Shown in pieces: positions 1 through 8,859 of a stretch of DNA of 64,000 nucleotides. The translations under genes and the position numbers were made by a program. The stretch lies in contig DAAQ01000004.1 in assembly GCA_001701225.1 (NCBI GenBank), forward strand, positions 1 through 64,000, read 5' to 3'. The notes below the pieces were generated by a model. It made no database searches and was not told the DNA's origin. It saw only the letters and a program-made list of their open reading frames with translations. The stretch is from Bacteroidales bacterium H5 (GTDB lineage: Bacteria; Bacteroidota; Bacteroidia; Bacteroidales; Muribaculaceae). The first letter of the stretch is position 1. The number at the start of each line of letters is the position of its first letter.

Positions 1-13
1 ATGTCTGTGTCAT
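1..13 (-). CDS. start of a gene running off the left edge
   Basis: An ATG at 13-11 on the minus strand opens a frame (M-T-Q-T) that leaves the window after four codons. It lies 41 bp after the tail-fibre stop, on the same strand, and is preceded by an A-rich stretch as is usual for Bacteroidota starts. Four codons say nothing about function. Given the fibre's C-terminal domain, an accessory or reverse-transcriptase gene of a diversity-generating retroelement is one possibility, which is inference only. Confidence 0.25.
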
Positions 14-54
14 AGTAGTCTTTTTTTGTGTTTTGCGGATTTCTGACACACAGC

Positions 55-3000
55 TCATAGCATGAACCGGTATGCCACAGCCGGACGTACCGTATAGGCG
101 CACTGCCTGCCGTGAAACCAGGTGTAGCCATGGGAGGCGTCTCCATTTCCAAAGGACATATACCGTATGAAGTCTTTGGTCGCCTCCGTGGAAGACCAGT
201 GTGAACCCGTCACATGGCTTGCAAACGGGATGCTCCCGTACGCCACCAGCGTACGCCACAGGATCATCGAGTATATGGGCTTCTCCGCGTCCGGCAGAGA
301 GTGGAGGTAGCGGTTGATTGCCGCCAGCTCGCTCTCGGTATAACTGCCGGATTCCACATGGGACGGCAAAACGGATGTCTTTATCACGTTGGGATCGTCC
401 GAGGCAAGAGCGTCCAGGATAATCCGGTCGACCACACTCCTGTCCGGCAATGTGTTCGCACCGACAGACTCTGTCTCACCGATACCACCTGTCCTGGACC
501 TCGCGTGGTAGCTGTACATGCGCATCAGCTCACCGGCTGCCGGCAGATACCAGTTTGTCGGGGCGTACTGCGGGTCAAGCGGCTCTCCTTCCCTAACCTC
601 CGGCTCATACAGGTAGCACCCGTAGGCAGCCGGATAGAGGAACTGCATGTATTTGTCGAGGTTGTTGTTCGCCTTCTTCAGTATCTCCAGGGCGTCCGAG
701 AGCTCCCCGACTGTGGCAGGAAACCCGGCAAACTGATGTTCCACACCATCGTCATCAGTCCAGCACAGGTTGACCGATCCGTTCGCGTCCGAGAGCAGGT
801 AATCATTGATTATCCGGTTGGCGTGCTGTATGATTGCCCCGGTCTTCTGTTCCCCGTTCCAGTCTGCGACCCCCCCGGTGCTGCCGGTGTAGTCCTTGAA
901 TCCGTCGTCCTGGTCCGGGTCATAGTAATTGGTCGCAAGGACATTGTTGTTGTTCGCCCCTCCGGCCAGGCCTGTGGCGGCGACATTCGGAATCGAGCTG
1001 ATGTCAAAGACATCGGCAAGTCCCGTGGCTGCCTGTATCTCACCCTGTATCCCACCGTGGCCATCATTGCCTGTAGACGGGGCAAGCCCCCAGATGGCAT
1101 AGGGGCTGTTCAGTAGTCCGTCAGAGCTCCGGCAGGCCAGGTCTTCCTTGCAGTCGACCAGCACCCGGTACCCGACCAGCCTGTGTGTGGACTTGAAGGA
1201 CTCGCCGGGCTTATCGTACCCCATGAAGACAGTTGGCTCCGCCTCACCGTCGCCCAGCCACATCTCGTCCACCTTGAAGACGATGCCGACAAGCGTCTTT
1301 TCTTTGCGGTACTGGTCATCGAAAGTACCGTCCGCGTATGCGAAATCACCTATCTTCGGAACTCGGCGATAGAAACCGACCTGATACTCGCGGGTGAGCA
1401 CCGTGCCGTTGGTCTTGGTGATGGAGCACCTGATGATATGGCGCATGTCCGAGCCACTCACGTCCAGGGCTGACACCTCCAGGAGGCCGTTGACCGTGTC
1501 GGAGAACGAGGCGTAGGGCACCGCGCTGCCGTCGATGGACCATTCGATGGCCGGACTGCCGTCCCTGATGGCGATGTCGTTGCCCGTGGAGGGGGCGCAT
1601 GTGAGGGTGTATCTGTATGTGCCGGTCTCCGGGGTGTACGGCGCCCCGCTGATGGCGATGGAGTTTATCGCCCTTGTCGCGTAGCTTATGTGCAGGGGGT
1701 TGTCGGCGTCATCTATGTCGCCATACTGTCTGGCAAGAGCGATCTTGTCGCCCAGTGTCAGGGTGCCGGTCAGGGCTATCGAGCCAGTGAGGAGGGCTCC
1801 CATGCCGTGGAGCCACATCATGGCCTCCACAGGAAAACCGCTCCAGTCTATGTCACCGACCTGCACGAGGCTCATGTTCTTCGCCTGGGAATACGCGAGC
1901 TGCACGAGTGGCTGCGTCTGGCCGCGCAGGCCGGGAGCACCGGTGATGCGGAGCTCCCTCAGGTTTGTCACGCCCTCGAGCGTGAGCGTCTTCAGGCTGG
2001 GCTGGGCTGCCAGTACCAGGGATGTCAGCGTGGCCGGGAGGTGCAGGGTCTCGAGGTGTTCCGTCGCGGGGAGGGTCACGCTTGAGAGCGACGTGCCGCG
2101 CAGGTCTATCTCCCTGAGCTGCGTGTTGGCGGACAGGTCGAGGTTGCCTTCAAGGGTGTCGACACCGTTCAGCACGAGGCGCTGGAGCAGCGGTGCCGAC
2201 ACAACCATGGACGCGGGCCGGAACTGCACGTCGCTGCCGCCAGACACGACAAACTCGGTGAGGCGCGCACCTGTCAGGTTGAATGTCTCGCCGAGGCTCT
2301 TGTCGGTGAAATCGCCGATGTCCCTCATATGGTCTATGCCGTTCAGGAAGATGTTGGTGTTTCCGTCTGACGATCCGAGGTTTACCTTATATGTCTCCCC
2401 GGCCCTGACCCTCGGGGCGCGGACATTCCCGGCACCGTACACCAGCGTGCTGCCGAGCGCGAAGGTCGGGTACATGGAGATGTGCGGGACGAGGGTGAAC
2501 GAGTATGCCGGGCGGCTGCCGTCCCTCCTGACTATCGAGCGGAAATTCAGCGACCCGGCGGCTCCCTCGCCGTCGCGCCGTCCGAACTCGCCGTAGCTCG
2601 CGTAGGACGAGATATAGGCGATGCGGCGCTTCACCCACTGCATCTCGCGCTGCAACGAGTCGCCGCAGCTCTGCGTGATGGGGTCGGTGCCGTTCTGATA
2701 GATGCCCTGGACGTATCGGGTGCGGGCCCTCTCGTAGACGAGCCTTGCGACCTCATTATAGGCTACAGCAGGGAAATAACGCTGCACCGAGAAGAAATAT
2801 CTCTCGAAGCAGCCGAGGACGGTATTGTCGTCGCTCAGCCGGGCCATCTCCTGGAGGATTGCCCTCATGTTGGCCCGCTGCTCGTCGGGAAAGGCAAGCT
2901 CCATCTGGTTGAAGAACGAGTTGCTCTCCGAGTTCCAGTACGGGTTTCCAGCGTCGTCCTTGTCGTGCTCCTCGACGTCGTAGGGCTTGCTCGCCTGGCC

Positions 3001-6000
3001 GACGTTGTCGGTGAGGAAGATGGAGTCGAGGTCATCCTGGAACCATCCTATCAGTCCTGTCTCCGGGTCGTAATAGACGTAGGTGTTCTTGCCACGGTTG
3101 TCGGAGGCACCCATGAACTTGCAGAAATTCATGGTGAAGAGAGCCTGTGTCTGGTCGAAATGCCTCCCGACCCCCTGCTTGAACAGCGACAGACGCGCCT
3201 CCTTGAAGGCCCTGTTCTGCTCCTCCCAGTTCGACCCGCCGGCTATGTTGCCGCACTGGGTGTTGATGTTGACCTTGCTGTATCCGGTGGCGGTCTTCCC
3301 GGTTCCCGCGTCGACCCATTTGCTGTTGATGAAATCGTAACGGTACAGGTCGTACTGCGCGTTGTGCTCTCCGGCCTCGGTGACCCAGTAATGTTTGGAA
3401 GTGTCAGCCGAGACGTCGGACTGGAGATCATCGAGGGTGCCGCGGTGGAAATCAATGTCATCAAAATGGGTGAACACGAAATTCCAGGCGCTCTTGAAGG
3501 GGGCGATCTTCGAGATGTCGCCACCGACGAGGCTGAATTGCTTCTGGCCGTTATAGAGGATGTCCTCGCCGTCGACTGTGACGTCGCCGTCTATCCAGGG
3601 TACACGTCCCATCACGAGGTCGCGGTCGTTGTCGGCGCCCTCGATACAGATAAAGTCGGGGAATCTCTCGCTGTCGAACCCGAACGTGGGCCTGTCACCC
3701 TTTCCGGGACCGAATGTCATGAAGCTGGCGAAACGGGGCTCCGAAACCTCGTCATCCTGCACGAAGAACAGGAAAGGCTTCTGGAGCACGGCTGCGCGGC
3801 AGTTCTCGTAACCTGGAGTGCGGGTGATGGACGAGCCTCCGCATACCGCCTTCCACAGGTCGTTGTAGAGGGCGGTGGCGCCGATCTTGTGGCTCTGCAT
3901 CGACGAGGCGAAGTTCACCTTGCCAACATCCTTGAGCGACACGGGCATGTCGGGAGCGAGCTGGAATCCGCGTCCCCGCACGGTTCCCTCCTCGTCAGTC
4001 CACACGGAATCCTCGCCATACTTTGCCTGGCCGTTCCACCAGTCATAGGTCATCGCGGATGTCCCCTGGCCGTTCATCCGTACGTTCGTTATGACGCCGC
4101 TATGCCTTGGGAGCCCCTGCTGGTGTATGACGAGGGTTCCAAGGAATGTGTCCTTCTTGGCGTCACCATATGTCGGATAGCGGCCTATCCACTTGATGAC
4201 GTTGTATTTCTCAAACGCCTTGTCCCAGTCCAGGAGACCGTTCGACATGATGTCGTTGGCCGCGGCGAAAGCGAGCTTCTCATACGTGTCATCAAGAGAC
4301 GCCTTGTAGTTCTGGAGCACGTCGGTTGACGTGAGCGCCTTCTTATACACCTTTATGGAGTAGATGTCTATATCGGCGCCCTGCGTTCCTCCGATCCGTA
4401 TGCCCTGGGACGTCTCCACACCGTCGACGTACTGGACGAACACATCATTGTCGGCGTAGTTGAGCTCGCGGTTGATGACGCCGTTGACGAACATGCGGCA
4501 GTAGTTCTGGCCCGAGCCGGAGAGATTGTAGAGCAGGTTGACGGCCACACGTGTGCGCTCGCCCTCCTGGTAGCCGATGTCCTGGTTCTTTCTGGCGACC
4601 TTGCCCTGGGTCATGAAGCAGGCCTCGAGCGGACGCATCTCCCAGCCTAACGGGTTCCCGCTGCCGGAGTATGAGCACATGCGCAGCACGGGCGTCCTCT
4701 CGTCTGTCACGGCCCTCACGGCATAGTCTATCTCGAATGTCAGGGAGCCGGTCTTGTTGACATTCGTGCCCCCCTTGTAATCCTCGAGCGCCTCGTAATG
4801 TATGATGAGCTCGCGTCCGGCGGGTACGCGCAGGCACCTCACTCCCTTGCTGTCCGTGACCCAGCCGTCGCTCACGAAGCCGAATCCCCTGAACTCCGCG
4901 GGTATCACCGATCCGTCGGCGGCATTTATCACTGTCGCGGGGTCGGATTCGGTGTTGCTCCTGAGCCTGGGGTTCAGGATGAAATCCGCGCCGCTGACCG
5001 GGGCGAAGTTCTGTGTGTTGTCGACCTCGAACGATACGGGCTCCCTGAGGACGGCCTCGCCGGACGTGAAGTGCATCTCGACGCTGAACGCCTCGATGCC
5101 GCTGTCTATCTCGAGCATGTTGCCGAAGGTATATACCACCCCGGGCTGCGGGTTCTCCTCGGTCAGGGACAGGTACGTCTCCGAACCGTCCGGGCTCCTG
5201 AGCGAGAACCGCACCGGGAGCGGCAGCCCCGAGGGATTGTATACCGCCCAGTCGAACAGCGTGGCCGAAGACCAGTTCGTGAGCTCCCTGCGGATATTGT
5301 TGAGCATGATGTGCGGGGTCGTGTCATCCCCGTCGGCGAGCACCATGACCTGCGAGAACACATGTTCGCTCTGTGTCCCGTCCATGCCGTCGACCGAGAG
5401 CCACGCCTCGATCTCGTGCACGCCGTGTGACATCACCTTGACCGCGTCGGCGTCGGAGTCCGTCACGTCAAACTGGTTAGGTGTCTCGGTATAGGTACGT
5501 GTCCCCAGCGGGAATCTGACGGTTCGCGTGCCGCCCTGCCCGCTTATGCGCAGGTTCAGGGTCTTGGAGACATCTCCCGTGTATGTGTAGAGCAGCGGCA
5601 GCGAGGAGCCCGTGACGGGAACCTGCCACTGGTTGCGGAACTGGAGGGTCAGCGACGTCTTGGTGACCGAGAACTGGATATATCGCGTATTGAGGCCTGT
5701 CGTCTCGCCACGCACGATGATGCGTACCTGCTGCGCCCCGCGCGGGAGCATGGGGCCTATGTCGACACTGTGCCATGAGCCCGAGGCAGACGGCATCGAG
5801 GGGATGTTTCCGAACGTGCCGCGGTCGCGCCATGGCGACTGCGAGTCCACACGCGACTGCACCGTCAGCGTGCCACCCTCCGTAGTGTCCGTGCTGGTCT
5901 GCGTGACCGGGTTGAACTCCTCGGAGGTGAACCGCACGCGCAGCTCCAGCGAGTCGCCGGTGGTCACCATCACCGACGGGGCGTCGGTGTAGAGCCCCAC

Positions 6001-6348
6001 CATGTAGCTTGCCGCCTGCTGGCCACCCCCCTCGGGGAGCACGGCGTCGGCAAGCAGCAGGTGCGCGTTGGCCTCCGGGTCGGTGTTCCACTCGCTGTAT
6101 GCCTGTTCGGAGGCGAACCCGTAGAGATGATAGTTCCCGTCGTCGCCCTTGATGCGCTGCGGCGGGAAATATCCCACGCGCCGGGCCAGCTCACGCTTTA
6201 TGAGCGCCTCCACCTGCCCGCCGGAGAGTCCCTCCCAGGGAGTCTCGAGTGACACCGCGTCACCTGTGATTTCCGCAGATACGCCCGGTATCAGCGTGCC
6301 CTTGTTTCCTATGATGTCTGTCATGTCTTCCTTGTGATTGGTTGTCAT
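55..6348 (-). CDS. giant phage tail fibre / receptor-binding protein with C-type-lectin-like C-terminus
   Basis: About 2,097 residues; I use the ATG at 6348, which overlaps the stop of the 58-residue gene upstream (ATGA); the open frame extends further upstream but there only shadows that gene. Visible layout: N-terminal attachment region; Ig-like beta segments; a LamG/concanavalin-like segment (around 460-690); a central segment with a NGQGTSAMTYD motif and a later WFQDDLDSIF motif, reminiscent of CotH-kinase-like domains; leucine-rich repeats (around 1420-1560); and a C-terminal formylglycine-enzyme/C-type-lectin-like domain with WYLPAAGEL, WSSTE, FGNG and TVRPAVAYR signatures. That last fold is the usual display scaffold of phage receptor-binding proteins and of diversity-generating retroelement targets in Bacteroidales. 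It is the last complete gene of the tail operon. Receptor binding is inferred; domain boundaries are approximate. Confidence 0.8.
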   Translation of the reverse strand: MTTNHKEDMTDIIGNKGTLIPGVSAEITGDAVSLETPWEGLSGGQVEALIKRELARRVGYFPPQRIKGDDGNYHLYGFASEQAYSEWNTDPEANAHLLLADAVLPEGGGQQAASYMVGLYTDAPSVMVTTGDSLELRVRFTSEEFNPVTQTSTDTTEGGTLTVQSRVDSQSPWRDRGTFGNIPSMPSASGSWHSVDIGPMLPRGAQQVRIIVRGETTGLNTRYIQFSVTKTSLTLQFRNQWQVPVTGSSLPLLYTYTGDVSKTLNLRISGQGGTRTVRFPLGTRTYTETPNQFDVTDSDADAVKVMSHGVHEIEAWLSVDGMDGTQSEHVFSQVMVLADGDDTTPHIMLNNIRRELTNWSSATLFDWAVYNPSGLPLPVRFSLRSPDGSETYLSLTEENPQPGVVYTFGNMLEIDSGIEAFSVEMHFTSGEAVLREPVSFEVDNTQNFAPVSGADFILNPRLRSNTESDPATVINAADGSVIPAEFRGFGFVSDGWVTDSKGVRCLRVPAGRELIIHYEALEDYKGGTNVNKTGSLTFEIDYAVRAVTDERTPVLRMCSYSGSGNPLGWEMRPLEACFMTQGKVARKNQDIGYQEGERTRVAVNLLYNLSGSGQNYCRMFVNGVINRELNYADNDVFVQYVDGVETSQGIRIGGTQGADIDIYSIKVYKKALTSTDVLQNYKASLDDTYEKLAFAAANDIMSNGLLDWDKAFEKYNVIKWIGRYPTYGDAKKDTFLGTLVIHQQGLPRHSGVITNVRMNGQGTSAMTYDWWNGQAKYGEDSVWTDEEGTVRGRGFQLAPDMPVSLKDVGKVNFASSMQSHKIGATALYNDLWKAVCGGSSITRTPGYENCRAAVLQKPFLFFVQDDEVSEPRFASFMTFGPGKGDRPTFGFDSERFPDFICIEGADNDRDLVMGRVPWIDGDVTVDGEDILYNGQKQFSLVGGDISKIAPFKSAWNFVFTHFDDIDFHRGTLDDLQSDVSADTSKHYWVTEAGEHNAQYDLYRYDFINSKWVDAGTGKTATGYSKVNINTQCGNIAGGSNWEEQNRAFKEARLSLFKQGVGRHFDQTQALFTMNFCKFMGASDNRGKNTYVYYDPETGLIGWFQDDLDSIFLTDNVGQASKPYDVEEHDKDDAGNPYWNSESNSFFNQMELAFPDEQRANMRAILQEMARLSDDNTVLGCFERYFFSVQRYFPAVAYNEVARLVYERARTRYVQGIYQNGTDPITQSCGDSLQREMQWVKRRIAYISSYASYGEFGRRDGEGAAGSLNFRSIVRRDGSRPAYSFTLVPHISMYPTFALGSTLVYGAGNVRAPRVRAGETYKVNLGSSDGNTNIFLNGIDHMRDIGDFTDKSLGETFNLTGARLTEFVVSGGSDVQFRPASMVVSAPLLQRLVLNGVDTLEGNLDLSANTQLREIDLRGTSLSSVTLPATEHLETLHLPATLTSLVLAAQPSLKTLTLEGVTNLRELRITGAPGLRGQTQPLVQLAYSQAKNMSLVQVGDIDWSGFPVEAMMWLHGMGALLTGSIALTGTLTLGDKIALARQYGDIDDADNPLHISYATRAINSIAISGAPYTPETGTYRYTLTCAPSTGNDIAIRDGSPAIEWSIDGSAVPYASFSDTVNGLLEVSALDVSGSDMRHIIRCSITKTNGTVLTREYQVGFYRRVPKIGDFAYADGTFDDQYRKEKTLVGIVFKVDEMWLGDGEAEPTVFMGYDKPGESFKSTHRLVGYRVLVDCKEDLACRSSDGLLNSPYAIWGLAPSTGNDGHGGIQGEIQAATGLADVFDISSIPNVAATGLAGGANNNNVLATNYYDPDQDDGFKDYTGSTGGVADWNGEQKTGAIIQHANRIINDYLLSDANGSVNLCWTDDDGVEHQFAGFPATVGELSDALEILKKANNNLDKYMQFLYPAAYGCYLYEPEVREGEPLDPQYAPTNWYLPAAGELMRMYSYHARSRTGGIGETESVGANTLPDRSVVDRIILDALASDDPNVIKTSVLPSHVESGSYTESELAAINRYLHSLPDAEKPIYSMILWRTLVAYGSIPFASHVTGSHWSSTEATKDFIRYMSFGNGDASHGYTWFHGRQCAYTVRPAVAYRFML
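76..200 (-). other. candidate hypervariable region of the tail fibre
   Basis: The last 40 or so codons of the fibre run from WSSTE to TVRP. Between FGNG and the codon for the Tyr before TVRP, 13 of 16 codons end in C or T, as expected if they descend from AAY template codons altered at adenines. The residues are a mix of aromatic, His, Gly and small side chains. No template repeat is present in the window, so the call rests on codon pattern and fold alone. Confidence 0.5.
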
Positions 6349-6521
6349 TTGCTGTTCCTCCATCTCTCCTTGCCCAGCCACGGCTTGCGGCCGGTCCAGC
6401 GGCCCGAGCCGAAGCACGAGCGCACCGACTGCCACACCAGCACCGCGCCTACCGTCAGCATGGCCACACGGCGCCGGCCGATGTGGATGACCGAGGGGAT
6501 TCTGTTTCCTATGCGCAGCAT
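6345..6521 (-). CDS. small basic phage protein (58 aa) between tail genes
   Basis: The frame opens with MLRIGNRIPSVIHIG and is rich in Arg, Gly and Trp. Its start overlaps the stop of the upstream tail gene by one base (TGATG) and its stop overlaps the fibre start (ATGA), so it is translationally coupled on both sides. It has no recognisable domain or signal peptide. Similar tiny genes beside fibre genes are common in Bacteroidales phages; a fibre-assembly or connector role is a guess. Confidence 0.6.
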   Translation of the reverse strand: MLRIGNRIPSVIHIGRRRVAMLTVGAVLVWQSVRSCFGSGRWTGRKPWLGKERWRNSK

Positions 6522-7414
6522 CACTCCTCCTCGGCCACGAAATACATACGGCCATCCTCGAGCTCACCGGCCTCGAGCATGGCATTCAGGCGCTCCTCGC
6601 TCTCGACCTCCACCGGGGCCACCGTCTCCGGCACCATCTCGCGCCATGACGTCCATGCCAGGGAGGGCACCGAGCCGTCGCCCACGGTTCCTGATGACAG
6701 TCCGTATGAACGGAAATATGTACGGATCCGGCTGTCGGTATGCGAGGTGCTGTCGAGCACCCCCTCAGGCGTGAAGGTGTAGTGTGTCGTGAGCACCTGC
6801 GTCAGCACATGCTGGCCCGAGTCGGTCATGATATCGAGATAGCCCACCGTCCGGGCACGCTGGCCCGACGTGGCCGTGACGCAATAGCGGGTATGTGCCG
6901 CGTCCACCACGAGCCCCCTCATGGCCATAATGCTCCCGTCGGTACCCATCGTATCGAGATCCGACACGTCCACAGCCTTCGGAACAGCCGACTCAGCCAC
7001 CGATGCCGTATCCCTTATGTTCTCACGGACTTCATTAAGCAGCCCAAGGAAGGTCTCACGGTTGGTGACCCCCTCAAGAAAATCCTTGAGCTCATTAAAT
7101 GTGTCGATAGCCTGTGTGACTTTATCACCATCTATGAGTGTGTCAAGACGGTTTTTATTTGTGGCCGCTGCCGTGGTCAAAGTATCTATGGCAGCCCGTA
7201 TGTTCTGGATGGCCCGGTCATGCAGTATATCCGCTGCCTTGCGTTCTGTCTCTTCATCGGCGACACTCTTTACAGACTCGCGGATTTCCTTATATGATCG
7301 GTTCAGGAAATCCATCACCGCAGCGACCATCTCATTGGTCACCGACTCCGGATTCTCCGCCGTCTCGATTGTCTGAATAAGGGCATCTATAAGCTCCTGG
7401 TCATAAGAGTTCAT
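6521..7414 (-). CDS. phage tail protein, helical N-terminus (297 aa)
   Basis: I start at the ATG at 7414 (MNSYDQ), 10 bp downstream of the previous gene; the longer open frame would overlap it. Roughly the first 160 residues are charged and helical, suggesting a trimeric coiled-coil shaft. The C-terminal half is beta-rich (Gly, Ser, Thr, Tyr) and ends in an acidic EEE. It sits between the baseplate-like gene and the fibre. A fibre or fibre-connector protein is likely from position and composition; I do not recognise a named family. Confidence 0.6.
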   Translation of the reverse strand: MNSYDQELIDALIQTIETAENPESVTNEMVAAVMDFLNRSYKEIRESVKSVADEETERKAADILHDRAIQNIRAAIDTLTTAAATNKNRLDTLIDGDKVTQAIDTFNELKDFLEGVTNRETFLGLLNEVRENIRDTASVAESAVPKAVDVSDLDTMGTDGSIMAMRGLVVDAAHTRYCVTATSGQRARTVGYLDIMTDSGQHVLTQVLTTHYTFTPEGVLDSTSHTDSRIRTYFRSYGLSSGTVGDGSVPSLAWTSWREMVPETVAPVEVESEERLNAMLEAGELEDGRMYFVAEEE

Positions 7415-7424
7415 ATGCTGTTTC

Positions 7425-8612
7425 TTAATTGAAGGTTGATTTGAATGTCTTGGTGAACACATGTCCGCGTCCTGTCTCGAGAGCATCGGTGATGTCTTCC
7501 GTAATATTGAAATCTTCTCCGGCTACCGTAAGGATTAATGGGACGCGCACCGGCTTGGTCATACGATGTCCGAACGAAACAGAGTCTGCCAGAGGAATTA
7601 CCTTTACAGGCTCCGTGGCATAATCGAGCAACCAGACCTCGTCACTTCCAAGCATATCCAGAAAAAGATTTGTCATATCCCCGGATATGGGGCCAATATT
7701 GGTTGTCAACTTTCGGATGCACCCTACCCTCTTGCGGGCGGTTGTCAGCTCACCGGTAACGGGGTCAACCAGACGATAACGTAGGTTTTCCTCTTCAGTA
7801 TATTCGGGCACCACTGTAAGCGCGTCCGTAATCTCAACTATCTCAAAAAAGCCGAATGAGTTCCTGAACTTGAGACGGTATCTCTCGGGCACTACATCAG
7901 CCATCCCGATTATTACCCGGCAGGCAAAAACGCCATTACGCTCGATGTCGAATGCCGACGGGAGTACCCCGTGGTTTTCAAAGAAACTTTGCCTTAATGC
8001 AGAGAGGTCGATAGCATAGATTCCGGCGGCGAAATCACCGAAATCCACATGGATTCCTGTTGCCAGTTCCGTCAAGGCGATCCTCGAGTTCCTACCGTAG
8101 GCGAGGAAATATAATGGAGCCAGTTCTGTCTCCCGAATGAGAATTTTCCAGCCGGATGTGCGCGTGGTAAAGAAAAAGTTGCAGCCATCAGCCAGGAACC
8201 TGGAGTCGAACACATCTTTCCCCTTCTCAACATGCTTGCGGAAATTCTGATGCGAGATACCCCCCGGGATAGCCAGGAACTCGAAATCACCGTCTACGGT
8301 GTCATAATCGAAATAGGCGCTCACGACACGTCCGGCCAGCTCGCCATTATCGGCGACCTCGACTATGGGTTCCGTATTTCCTGAAGGCACCTCAGGGAAA
8401 TATCCAGAGAAGGCGTCTGCCATATCGGACACATCAACCCTTACCGACGGAATCCCGGATGACGGGACAAACCGTCCGTCATAAATCCTGTCGCCATTCA
8501 TATCGAGACTGAATACCCCGGCAGAAGCATCCGGGGAATAATTCCAATCCCCGGACAGGATTATTGGATTGCGCGTAAAGGCAATCCCGCTTGTTATACC
8601 CTGAGCCTTCAT
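7425..8612 (-). CDS. phage tail tip / baseplate-like protein (395 aa)
   Basis: The ATG at 8612 gives a 4-bp ATGA overlap with the upstream 79-residue gene, supporting this start over the longer frame. The product is soluble and beta-rich with many aromatic residues. No enzymatic motif is visible. It lies third downstream of the tape-measure gene, where distal-tail and tail-tip proteins are normally encoded. The tail assignment is by position and composition; the exact role is unknown. Confidence 0.55.
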   Translation of the reverse strand: MKAQGITSGIAFTRNPIILSGDWNYSPDASAGVFSLDMNGDRIYDGRFVPSSGIPSVRVDVSDMADAFSGYFPEVPSGNTEPIVEVADNGELAGRVVSAYFDYDTVDGDFEFLAIPGGISHQNFRKHVEKGKDVFDSRFLADGCNFFFTTRTSGWKILIRETELAPLYFLAYGRNSRIALTELATGIHVDFGDFAAGIYAIDLSALRQSFFENHGVLPSAFDIERNGVFACRVIIGMADVVPERYRLKFRNSFGFFEIVEITDALTVVPEYTEEENLRYRLVDPVTGELTTARKRVGCIRKLTTNIGPISGDMTNLFLDMLGSDEVWLLDYATEPVKVIPLADSVSFGHRMTKPVRVPLILTVAGEDFNITEDITDALETGRGHVFTKTFKSTFN

Positions 8613-8848
8613 TTTGCTGTACCACAATAAGTGCGCGCGACAGAACCTACGAAATCAGTCTCGAGACCGGAAGCAGCCATGAACATGGCCCGCGCCCGGC
8701 TGGGAGTAGTCATGAAGGCATAGAAATCCTTTGTCGACCCCAGATGAGTCTCGTGCCAGAGTCTGTATGCCGCGTCGACATCAGCCAACTGCGGAGCTGT
8801 CACTTTGCTGTTCCTAATCATATCGCAAATTTGGCCATTTGGCATCAC
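8609..8848 (-). CDS. small phage tail-region protein (79 aa)
   Basis: A short coupled frame starts 11 bp after the stop of the 748-residue gene and overlaps the next start by 4 bp. The sequence is helical (for example DVDAAYRLWHETHLGSTKDF) with no membrane segment. An internal Met (MIRNSK) could be the true start. Its tight packing makes it very likely real; function unknown. Confidence 0.5.
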   Translation of the reverse strand: MMPNGQICDMIRNSKVTAPQLADVDAAYRLWHETHLGSTKDFYAFMTTPSRARAMFMAASGLETDFVGSVARTYCGTAK

Positions 8849-8859
8849 AGCTCAAAGGA

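Noticed and set aside
214..1116. Long plus-strand frames opposite the tail genes (also 2482-4329 and others)
   Set aside because: They are antisense shadows of the high-GC tail genes, without domains, starts or promoters.
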